From Candidatus Altimarinota bacterium (lineage in GTDB: Bacteria; Patescibacteriota; Gracilibacteria; JAHISY01): DNA of 7,261 nt. Position numbers and translations under genes: made by a program. The stretch covers positions 1-7,261 of the forward strand of contig JAGLJE010000035.1 of NCBI GenBank assembly GCA_023142645.1. Direction: 5' to 3'. The notes under the pieces are model-generated. The model saw only the letters and a program-made list of their open reading frames with translations, was not told where the DNA came from and made no database searches. Below, piece by piece: positions 1 to 6,224 of this stretch (position 1 is the stretch's first letter; each line of letters starts with the position of its first letter).

Positions 1-1263
1 GGTGGGGGTTATTTTTTTATTTTTAATAGTTTTAGTTTTCCATTTAATTATAAAGAAAGCTTGTGAGGGAATGTTTTTTTCCACAACTAAACCGCTACTA
101 ATAAAAGAATTTTCACCAATTAAAACGCCGGGCATAAAACTTGTGTTCACACCCACACGTGAATTTTTTCCAATTACACAACCAAATTTATTTTTCCCAC
201 AATTAATTTTTTTTTTACCAACCACCACTTTCACATCTCCTTCATCAAGTCGTAAATTCGCGCAAACCACTCCACTTCCTAAACTCACATTCTCCGCGAT
301 GATCGAATCGCCGAGATAATTTCGATGTAGCCATGAATTCGCTCCGATAAAACTTCGCGCGACCTCACTACCACTTCCTACCACCGCATTTTCTGAAATT
401 TGTGAATTTCTCACAAGTGAATGATTTCCCACCACTGCATTTTTTCCAATCCACGCATTTTTTACGATTGCATAATCAAAAACTTTAGCACCATCTTCAA
501 TCACAACATTTCCTTCAAGAATCGCAGTTTTAGCAATTTGTGCTCCTTTTGAAATTTTACGCTTTTGCTTCATGAGAAAACTTGCCATTAAATCGAGCGC
601 GTGCCATGGAAATTTCAACGCAATCCATTCTCCGCTATTTTCTATCATCACAATTTTTTGTTTTTTAAAAAGTTGATTTAATGCTTTCTCGTAACCATCA
701 TCTTTTTTGTTAGAAACTTTCATTATTTCCTCAACTAGTTTTTGGGGTTCACGGAAAAAATGAAAAACGATATTCACAAAATTACTCGGCTCTTTCCCGG
801 GACATGGTTTTTCAATAATACTAAAAATTTTTCCTTTTCCAATTTTCAAATACCCTCCTGGAAAATATCTTTTTACTTTTTGCGCGAGAATCACTCCATC
901 GCAATTCTTCACACCTAAAACTTTTTTCACCACGCTCGCTTCGATCACATCATTCGTGGAAGTTATCAAAGTTGGCTGGTCGAGAAATTTCTGCGCTGCT
1001 AAAATCGCTCCCCGCATTCCTTCTTCTGGGTTTTTTTGTACGACAACATCTGTCATCAATCCACCAGTCAATCGATGAGCTAACCCGTTGATTTTCCTGA
1101 AATTATCTTTATTCGCGACAATGATAATTTTTTTTATTCTTTCCTTTCGTAAAACCTCAATTTGTCTTTCAAGTAAAAACTTTCCCCCCAGTTTGAAGAA
1201 ATTTTTATCCTCAAGAGGTTGGAATCTTTTTGATTGACCGGCTGCGAGGAGAAGAGCTTGCAT
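1..1263 (-). CDS. GlmU-like sugar-1-phosphate nucleotidylyltransferase with left-handed beta-helix domain (3' end off window)
   Basis: The 421 visible residues run open into the left edge, so the C-terminus is missing, probably by only a little. Residues 1-225 form an NTP_transferase domain: it starts MQALLLAAGQSKRF (AAG...R nucleotide-binding loop, R13), has TND at 103-105 where the family has its metal-binding Asp, and EKP at 151-153. Residues 236-397 are hexapeptide repeats of a left-handed beta helix. HRNY at 313-316 and CANLRLD at 334-340 match the acetyltransferase active site of GlmU and of archaeal ST0452-type enzymes; the His-to-Asn spacing of 23 equals that of E. coli H363 and N386. 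The expected role is to make a UDP- or dNDP-sugar, possibly UDP-GlcNAc, in the cytosol; the substrate is inferred. The ATG is 16 bases after the murJ stop, has no Shine-Dalgarno, and gives the canonical N-terminus. Oddities are A215 where related enzymes have a second metal Asp, and G342 at the position of E. coli K392. Confidence 0.9.
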   Translation of the reverse strand, partial: MQALLLAAGQSKRFQPLEDKNFFKLGGKFLLERQIEVLRKERIKKIIIVANKDNFRKINGLAHRLTGGLMTDVVVQKNPEEGMRGAILAAQKFLDQPTLITSTNDVIEASVVKKVLGVKNCDGVILAQKVKRYFPGGYLKIGKGKIFSIIEKPCPGKEPSNFVNIVFHFFREPQKLVEEIMKVSNKKDDGYEKALNQLFKKQKIVMIENSGEWIALKFPWHALDLMASFLMKQKRKISKGAQIAKTAILEGNVVIEDGAKVFDYAIVKNAWIGKNAVVGNHSLVRNSQISENAVVGSGSEVARSFIGANSWLHRNYLGDSIIAENVSLGSGVVCANLRLDEGDVKVVVGKKKINCGKNKFGCVIGKNSRVGVNTSFMPGVLIGENSFISSGLVVEKNIPSQAFFIIKWKTKTIKNKKITPT

Positions 1264-1279
1264 TTTTTAGGCTTAAATT

Positions 1280-2764
1280 TTAGCAAATTTTACGCGGATT
1301 TAATTTCAAAAATTTCGTAGAAGCGAAATAAAACCCCCCGCTTAAAAATACAATTCCGCTGATTTTCCATGCGAGCTGAAACAGACTTTCCGCTTTCCAT
1401 AAATCTCGTAAAAACCAAACTAAAACTCCAAGAAAAGCCGAAGCGCATAAAATTTTTATAAGCTTTGAAAAAGGAAAATTGCTAAAGTTTCGCGCCGAGA
1501 AAAAGAAAAGCACCGAAAAAGCCGTAAGAGAGGCGAGAGAATAGGCAATGGCGAGCGAGGCGGATTCGAAATTCACGAAAAATTTTGCAGAGAAGATTGC
1601 GACGATTAAACCAAACGAACCGGCTAACAGTGGGATGCGGGTATTTTTTTGCGCGAAAAAAACATTGTTTAGTAGCGGGAGGAGGGAAAAGAGAGGGATC
1701 GCAAAGGCGAAAATTGCGAGAGAGTTCGAAACCAATCCGACATCTTTTGTTGCGAACTCGCCGGTTTTTAAAATTAAAGTAGTAATTTCGTTTCTTAAAA
1801 AGAAGAGACCAACAGAGGCGGGGACTACCCAAAAAAGAATTCCTAAAAAGTTGCGCTGGAAAACCTGGCGGAAATCTTCAAAATTACAGGAGAGTCTCGA
1901 GAGAGTTGCGAAGCTCGAAGTGGCGAAAGCAATTCCCACTACTCCGAGAGGGAGCGAGGCGAGATTCCACGAATAATTAAAAATCGCCAAACTTCCGCCT
2001 CCAAGGAAGCTCGCGAAAATCGTGATTACCACAAACTGAAATTGCGTAGCGACGAGTGAAAGCATTCGTGGAGAAGCGAGTTTAAAAAATTTACAGAGAA
2101 GTTTCGGCTGGAAAATACGCACCCATCGGAAGCTATTTGAAAAAATTCCGGGAAGCTGAATGCTTGCGTGGAGAAAAGCACCTAGTGCCACTCCCCACGA
2201 AATTCCGAAAACTCCGAATTCTTTTCCCCAAAGAAGCGCGCCAAAAATAATTCCTAAATTGTAAAGAATCGGTGCGAGCGAGTACCAAAAAAATTTATGG
2301 AAATGCTGCGCCAGCCCTCCGAAAACCGCGGAGAAAGTAAAGAAGATCGGGGCGAGAAGTTGGATTCTCAGCAATTGTGATGTGAGAAGAATTTCTTCGC
2401 TCGAAAAGCCGGGAGTGATGAGTCGTGTGAGCGGTTCGGCGAGAATGAAGATTCCGCCAGCCAAGACTAAAACTAAAAAAAATAAAACATTCAAAACATT
2501 ACTTGCGAATTCATTTTTTTCTTCGTGTGAATTTTTCTCGCAAAGCAATGGAACAAAGGCTGCAGAAATGCTTCCGAAAATCAGCAAATTGTAAACTAGG
2601 TCGGGGAGGCGAAAAGCGGCGAAATAAATATCGAGATTAAAAATTCCTTCACCTCCGACACCAAAGACATGAGCGAATACACGATCGCGGACGACGCCAA
2701 GAATTCTTGAAAAAAGCTGCGAAAGCGCGAGAAGCAACGTTGCTGAAAAAATAAATTTACGCAA
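1280..2764 (-). CDS. murJ: MurJ/MviN-type lipid II flippase
   Basis: This 494-residue polytopic membrane protein is close in length to E. coli MurJ (511). It belongs to the MOP exporter superfamily and is expected to flip undecaprenyl-linked lipid II across the cytoplasmic membrane for peptidoglycan synthesis. The N-terminal signature is clear: SR at 19-20, GVVRD at 23-27, D45, and FRLPD at 51-55 followed by SISAAFVP. The second-half motif LPLGVVGIAFATSSFATLS (271-289) is also typical. R20, R26 and D45 align with E. coli R18, R24 and D39. E. coli R52 and R270 are replaced by Y58 and N267. The start is TTG; an in-frame TAA lies five codons upstream and no ATG or GTG gives a complete first helix, so TTG is the only reasonable choice. 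No Shine-Dalgarno is visible, and a TAAAAT box (2768-2773) sits 3 bases before the start. The GlmU-like gene follows after 16 bases, suggesting co-transcription. Confidence 0.95.
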   Translation of the reverse strand: MRKFIFSATLLLALSQLFSRILGVVRDRVFAHVFGVGGEGIFNLDIYFAAFRLPDLVYNLLIFGSISAAFVPLLCEKNSHEEKNEFASNVLNVLFFLVLVLAGGIFILAEPLTRLITPGFSSEEILLTSQLLRIQLLAPIFFTFSAVFGGLAQHFHKFFWYSLAPILYNLGIIFGALLWGKEFGVFGISWGVALGAFLHASIQLPGIFSNSFRWVRIFQPKLLCKFFKLASPRMLSLVATQFQFVVITIFASFLGGGSLAIFNYSWNLASLPLGVVGIAFATSSFATLSRLSCNFEDFRQVFQRNFLGILFWVVPASVGLFFLRNEITTLILKTGEFATKDVGLVSNSLAIFAFAIPLFSLLPLLNNVFFAQKNTRIPLLAGSFGLIVAIFSAKFFVNFESASLAIAYSLASLTAFSVLFFFSARNFSNFPFSKLIKILCASAFLGVLVWFLRDLWKAESLFQLAWKISGIVFLSGGFYFASTKFLKLNPRKIC

Positions 2765-2786
2765 CCGATTTTAGTTTAAAAGCTGC

Positions 2787-2816
2787 TTGCGAATTGGTAA
2801 ACTTCTCCCCTATTTA
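2787..2816 (+). promoter_or_regulatory. Candidate ssb promoter in the divergent murJ-ssb spacer
   Basis: TTGCGA (2787-2792) and TATTTA (2811-2816) are separated by 18 bases and resemble -35 and -10 boxes. Transcription would begin near 2822, leaving about 10 bases before the ssb ATG. The match to consensus is only moderate. The 67-base spacer must hold the control signals of two divergent genes, which supports a promoter here, but the exact boxes are uncertain. Confidence 0.3.
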
Positions 2817-2831
2817 ATAACCCCCTACAAA

Positions 2832-3296
2832 ATGGCTGCTTCCCTCAATAGTGCTCAAATCATCGGTAACATTACTCGTGATCCCGAGGTTCGCCAAACC
2901 CCGAACGGGCAAACAGTTGCCACAATCGGAGTTGCTACGAATCGCAAGTGGACGAATAAACAAACCAACGAAAAGCAGGAAGAGGTTGAATTTCACAATG
3001 TGGTGGTGTGGGGTAAGTTGGCAGAGATTTGTCAGCAATATTTAAAAAAAGGCGCGAAGGTTTACTTTCAGGGACGATTAAAAACGCGGAATTGGGAAGA
3101 TCCGGATGGCAAGAAAAACTACCGCACTGAAGTCATCGCAGAAAACATGATTATGCTTGACTCGCGAGGGGCAGGTTCTGCAGCTCCGGCAGCGGCAGCA
3201 GCTCAACCGGCAGCTGCTTCGTCTCCGGCTCCCGCGGCACAAAAAGCTCCTCCTCCCACAGAGGAAGAAGTGAAGATTGATGATTTGCCGTTTTAA
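2832..3296 (+). CDS. ssb: Single-stranded DNA-binding protein
   Basis: The 154-residue protein has a standard bacterial SSB layout and would coat single-stranded DNA during replication, recombination and repair. The OB-fold spans about residues 5-110: LNSAQIIGNITRDPEVR, then FHNVVVWGKLAEICQQYLKK, then the YFQGRLKTRNW strand. W40 and W88 fall at positions where E. coli SSB has base-stacking tryptophans, and E. coli W54 is replaced by F54. Residues 113-142 are an Ala/Pro/Gln/Ser-rich disordered linker, followed by an acidic tip ending IDDLPF, the usual protein-interaction peptide. The reading frame can be extended to a TTG at 2787, but the added 15 residues are not SSB-like and overlap the likely promoter, so the ATG at 2832 is preferred. 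No Shine-Dalgarno precedes it. It is divergent from murJ and ends in TAA. Confidence 0.97.
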   Translation: MAASLNSAQIIGNITRDPEVRQTPNGQTVATIGVATNRKWTNKQTNEKQEEVEFHNVVVWGKLAEICQQYLKKGAKVYFQGRLKTRNWEDPDGKKNYRTEVIAENMIMLDSRGAGSAAPAAAAAQPAAASSPAPAAQKAPPPTEEEVKIDDLPF

Positions 3297-3394
3297 TTTA
3301 ATGTGAAGTAAAACTTTGGAATCGTACAGAAAAGAGAAACAAAACGAGAGCATGGTCAGAAAAATTAATAAACTGTCTTTTACTAAACGATCAT

Positions 3395-3919
3395 ATGGCA
3401 CAAATTATCTTAATTTATTTAAAAAATCATTGGTTGGATGTTGTGGCAATTGTTGTTGCTACATCTTCAGCTCTTATTGCTTATATGACATGGAATTTGT
3501 CTTATTTATTAACACATAGACCATATGTTTGGGCTGAAAACTTTGGATATCTTGACCAAAGTAATAGGATTATAAATCCTATAAATAAGGTAATGCTTAA
3601 AGTAATAAATTCTCCAGCTGAAACTATTTATCAGGAATATAGTTACTACATTCTTGGCGAAGAAAACAAAGAAACAATAGAAAAAGATACTCCCACAAAC
3701 TCAATTAAATATCCCAGCGATAAAATTCAATATACTCATGCAGTATCCAAGGTAACTAGAGATCTAGCTAATGGTTTAAAAGAAAACGAAAAACTAATTA
3801 GATATATTAGAATTGAGTACAAATGGTTATCTTCTGACAGAAAATATTTTTTTGAAGGGGAATGGGAATATAACAGTAAAAGTGAAATTTGGGATATCAT
3901 TTATCAAGAAGCAAATTAA
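3395..3919 (+). CDS. Single-pass membrane protein of unknown function, AT-rich
   Basis: This 174-residue protein cannot be named. Residues 13-35 (DVVAIVVATSSALIAYM at the core) form one transmembrane helix, and the remaining 140 or so residues look soluble with several predicted beta strands. The layout of N-terminal helix, then HRPYV at 41-45, then a strand with LKVINSPAE (68-76) resembles a widespread group of uncharacterised bacterial proteins with RPYV and 'N-G-pA' motifs; that comparison is from memory. The C-terminal part is rich in Tyr, Trp and charged residues. Base composition is clearly different from its neighbours: three 60-base lines counted inside it give about 30% G+C, against about 50% in two lines of ssb. 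No promoter or Shine-Dalgarno is obvious in the 98-base gap after ssb, so it may depend on ssb readthrough. Recent acquisition is possible. Coding status is well supported by length, a plausible helix and a hairpin after the stop. Confidence 0.75.
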   Translation: MAQIILIYLKNHWLDVVAIVVATSSALIAYMTWNLSYLLTHRPYVWAENFGYLDQSNRIINPINKVMLKVINSPAETIYQEYSYYILGEENKETIEKDTPTNSIKYPSDKIQYTHAVSKVTRDLANGLKENEKLIRYIRIEYKWLSSDRKYFFEGEWEYNSKSEIWDIIYQEAN

Positions 3920-3925
3920 AGAATC

Positions 3926-3950
3926 TTAAGCCCATGGGTATAATTTTTTT
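3926..3950 (+). terminator. Weak terminator-like hairpin with T7 tract
   Basis: TTAAGCCC and GGGTATAA flank a tiny AT centre and can pair with one A-A mismatch and one G-T pair, giving a short imperfect stem. It is followed directly by seven T. It begins 6 bases after the stop of the orphan membrane-protein gene and lies between convergent genes, which is where a terminator is expected. The stem is weak, so efficiency is doubtful. There is no matching A tract to make it work for the opposite strand. Confidence 0.45.
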
Positions 3951-3960
3951 CCAGATATGT

Positions 3961-5991
3961 TTACGCAGTGGTTTTGTTTTGTGCAAACCTCCTCCGAATC
4001 AACCAGCTTCCCGTGAGTGCGAGGGTAATTGAGATTAACAAAATCTCTGCTGGACCGACTTCGATTTTGGTGATATTTGAAAGTGTCGCCGCTTCATGAC
4101 CATTCGAATAAATTGCGCTTATCGCGAAGTAGTAATCTTCGTTTGCGAGTAAGCCTTCCGGACGGAAAGAAGTGCTATTCACTTCTACTATCGGCAGATC
4201 AAAAATATTCGGCTGGGTGCCGGCATATACGCGGTAGCTCGTAGCCCCCGCTACCGGATTCCACACGAGAATCGGATTGCCGTCTGCATCTTCGCGTTGC
4301 CAAAGCTGAATCACATCTTCTTCGGCAGACGGACAGATTTTGCCGGCTTGCGGGATTGCGCTTACCTCTTCACTCAAATTCGTTACCGCCTTGCCAAAAT
4401 TATCTATCCCGCGGAGTGCGAAAAAATATTCAACCCCGTTGATTAGATCGTGGACTTCCCACTCGCTGCGGGTAGTTCCGTCTGGTAGTATTTGGCTTTC
4501 CACATAATTTTTACTTTCGACTCCATAATCAAGCCGGTAATTCGCCACTTCCAGATTTTCATTTTTACCCGACTGCCATTCGAGGAGAATTTTTCCGTCA
4601 CAGCCGGTGGCGATGATTGTCACAGCTGGGGTTGCGCTCACAGCAAGTAAGCTTGTAATTTCAGGGTAGCTGCCAATATTTCCTGCTGAATCAACAAGCT
4701 CAAGATTGAGAAAATAAGCTCCGCTTGCCGATACTGTGAATTCTCCGGAATAAATTCCCGCTTTAGTTTCCTCGAGTTTGATGAAATCTTCGCCTATATG
4801 AAGTTGTACATTTTCGAGTTCGGGTTCGCCTTTCACATTAACTTTCATGAGTGTGTCGACCACCACTTTATTTCCCGGATCGAGCTGAATGTTCTCAACT
4901 ACCGGTGGTGTTTGATCCATTTCGATTTTAATCGCTTCTGAGGTGGTGCTGATAGAGCCGTCTGAATTCAAAATCGCAACTGTGATTTCATGTTGTCCAT
5001 CTAGTAGGTCAATCTCAAAGAGAAATCGACCGCTCTCATCAGATTCTCCCTCTGCGAAAAACTGTCCGTTCACAAGAATCGCGAGGTTCGAATTTGCTTC
5101 TGCAAAACCGAGGAGTGGGATTGTTTTATTGGCAAGACCTCCTCCCAAAGGGCTCGCGATTATGGGTGCTTCGAGAGTTCCTGCGCTGCCTAAAACTTCT
5201 ATGGAGAATTTTTGCGGGAGGGTGTTCGTATCATCGTAAATATCGATTGTTTGGTTGCCTGTGGTGATGAAAGTTACCGCATTCGCAAAAGTGTGGGTGC
5301 CGCGATCTAGCTCAGTAAAAGTGTAATCACGCGGCAAAATCGCGAGTTCGTCGGAGCTCACGAAAGAAATCGTACCGGCAAAATCTTCAATGAGACTACC
5401 TTCGTTGTCTTCGACTTCAACAGTAATGTCGGTGGGGGTGTTCACTACTACTTGACCGGGGAAATCAATATTGATTCGTTCATCTCCCGTCGCGATATCC
5501 GCGCGAAGCAGGTTTCCGTTGATACTTCCCGCCTTCTGTAAAAAAACAATCCGTGATCGTTCGTTTATGGTTTGATTATCCGCCACTGCAGTAAAGGAGC
5601 TCACCCCTTCTTCGTTTGCGAGAATGTGAAAAATAACCTCGCCATTTTTATTCGTGGTGGTTTGAAGTGCTCGTATTGTGTCGGTGGTTCGCGAGCTTAC
5701 GAGATTCACTTTTTGACCAACGATCGGGTTACCCGTTTCGTCGCGAAGGGTGGCGGTAATTGTCGAATAATTTTCGTCCACGAAGCCAATTTCATCGTTT
5801 GCCCGCAGTGAAGATTTATTTGCGGAAATTTCAATTTTTGTAGGAGTAGTCGAATAATTCACATCTCCTTCAAAAAAAGTTTCTGCCGGCACGAGTACAT
5901 ATCCTGCCGGAATTTGGCTCGCTGCCGCAGAATTCACTGCGAACACGAAGCTTGCGATTCCCAGCAGTCCCGTGAAGATTTTTGTTTTCAT
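3961..5991 (-). CDS. Secreted multi-domain surface protein (invasin-like, Ig-like and FnIII modules) with C-terminal membrane anchor
   Basis: The 676-residue protein begins with a Sec signal peptide (KTK, hydrophobic core, likely cleavage at AAA24|S25). By pattern, residues 50-150 form a Big_1/invasin-like domain (ITATLRDETGNPIVGQKV). Residues 173-268 form a second beta-sandwich, and 274-360 an Ig-like domain with the motif NGQFFAEGESDESGRF. Residues 362-450 form another Ig-like domain ending VDSAGNIG, and 453-547 and 559-645 are two fibronectin type III domains. GPAE (646-649), a hydrophobic segment (650-665) and RRR (666-668) form a C-terminal anchor without LPXTG. The mature chain has only two cysteines, C464 and C553. 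Together this predicts an extracellular, rod-like protein held in the cytoplasmic membrane, likely for adhesion or envelope structure; function is inferred. The ATG gives the signal peptide directly. The gene has its own promoter downstream of tRNA-Arg and no visible Shine-Dalgarno. I do not recognise a named family for the full length. Confidence 0.9.
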   Translation of the reverse strand: MKTKIFTGLLGIASFVFAVNSAAASQIPAGYVLVPAETFFEGDVNYSTTPTKIEISANKSSLRANDEIGFVDENYSTITATLRDETGNPIVGQKVNLVSSRTTDTIRALQTTTNKNGEVIFHILANEEGVSSFTAVADNQTINERSRIVFLQKAGSINGNLLRADIATGDERINIDFPGQVVVNTPTDITVEVEDNEGSLIEDFAGTISFVSSDELAILPRDYTFTELDRGTHTFANAVTFITTGNQTIDIYDDTNTLPQKFSIEVLGSAGTLEAPIIASPLGGGLANKTIPLLGFAEANSNLAILVNGQFFAEGESDESGRFLFEIDLLDGQHEITVAILNSDGSISTTSEAIKIEMDQTPPVVENIQLDPGNKVVVDTLMKVNVKGEPELENVQLHIGEDFIKLEETKAGIYSGEFTVSASGAYFLNLELVDSAGNIGSYPEITSLLAVSATPAVTIIATGCDGKILLEWQSGKNENLEVANYRLDYGVESKNYVESQILPDGTTRSEWEVHDLINGVEYFFALRGIDNFGKAVTNLSEEVSAIPQAGKICPSAEEDVIQLWQREDADGNPILVWNPVAGATSYRVYAGTQPNIFDLPIVEVNSTSFRPEGLLANEDYYFAISAIYSNGHEAATLSNITKIEVGPAEILLISITLALTGSWLIRRRFAQNKTTA

Positions 5992-5994
5992 TTT

Positions 5995-6007
5995 AGATTT
6001 TAAATCT
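5995..6007. repeat. Inverted repeat AGATTT-T-AAATCT at the predicted transcription start
   Basis: Two perfect 6-base arms are separated by one base. The element lies between the -10 box and the ATG of the surface-protein gene and covers the predicted transcription start, a position suited to an operator. In the RNA, a one-base loop rules out a stable hairpin with the full stem. AT-rich palindromes of this size also occur by chance, so regulation is only a possibility. Confidence 0.4.
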
Positions 6008-6011
6008 GGTC

Positions 6012-6040
6012 ATTTTAGCACTTTTTCCGATCTTCATCAA
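6012..6040 (-). promoter_or_regulatory. Extended -10 promoter for the surface-protein gene
   Basis: On the minus strand TTGATG (6040-6035) is followed by a 17-base spacer and TAAAAT (6017-6012). TGC precedes the -10 box directly, giving a TG-N extended -10 element. The spacing is optimal for the housekeeping sigma factor and four or five of six bases match in each box. Transcription would start near 6005, leaving only about 14 untranslated bases before the ATG at 5991. This is the best promoter in the window. Confidence 0.7.
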
Positions 6041-6091
6041 TCGGGAAAGCTTGCCAAAAAGTTGGATTGTTATTCAACAAAAAAAGAGAAA

Positions 6092-6168
6092 TGGCGCGCC
6101 CGGAGGGATTCGAACCCCCGACACCCGGTTCCGAAGACCGGTGCTCTAATCCGCTGAGCTACGGGCGC
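6092..6168 (-). tRNA. tRNA-Arg(TCG), CCA encoded
   Basis: The 77-base gene folds as a complete cloverleaf. The acceptor stem is GCGCCCG with CGGGCGC, the D stem GCTC with GAGC, the anticodon stem CCGGT with ACCGG, and the T arm GGGGG-TTCGAAT-CCCTC has one G-T pair. The seven-base anticodon loop CTTCGGA places TCG at positions 34-36, so it decodes arginine CGA and perhaps other CGN codons. G73 is followed by an encoded CCA (6094-6092). It lies 56 bases after the nadB stop. A TAAAAT box (6182-6177) without a good -35 sits 8 bases before its 5' end, so either a short leader or readthrough from nadB is possible. A T-rich tract with seven consecutive T (6085-6079) follows the CCA, but no strong hairpin other than the tRNA itself precedes it. 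Confidence 0.98.
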
Positions 6169-6224
6169 ATGCGCTGATTTTACCCGCCTTCGTCTTTTGG
6201 GGCTATGTTGTTGATGAATTTTAC

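Noticed and set aside
2..319. Plus-strand open frame of about 105 codons
   Set aside because: It lies antisense to the beta-helix part of the GlmU-like gene, whose minus-strand frame carries family motifs; the plus-strand product is low complexity (Phe, Thr and Pro rich).
1548..1976. Plus-strand open frame of 142 codons
   Set aside because: It is fully antisense to murJ, with no domain-like pattern; murJ is unambiguous.
2787..2831. Upstream TTG start extending ssb by 15 residues
   Set aside because: The extension is not conserved in SSB proteins, overlaps the candidate promoter, and the ATG at 2832 gives the standard N-terminus.
3939..3944. Perfect TATAAT on the plus strand
   Set aside because: It is part of the hairpin and T-tract after the orphan gene, has no -35 partner that I can see, and points into the 3' end of a convergent gene.
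6165..6174. Perfect palindrome GCGCATGCGC at the 5' end of tRNA-Arg
   Set aside because: Half of it is the tRNA acceptor strand and the rest is a six-base leader; a chance repeat is the simplest reading.
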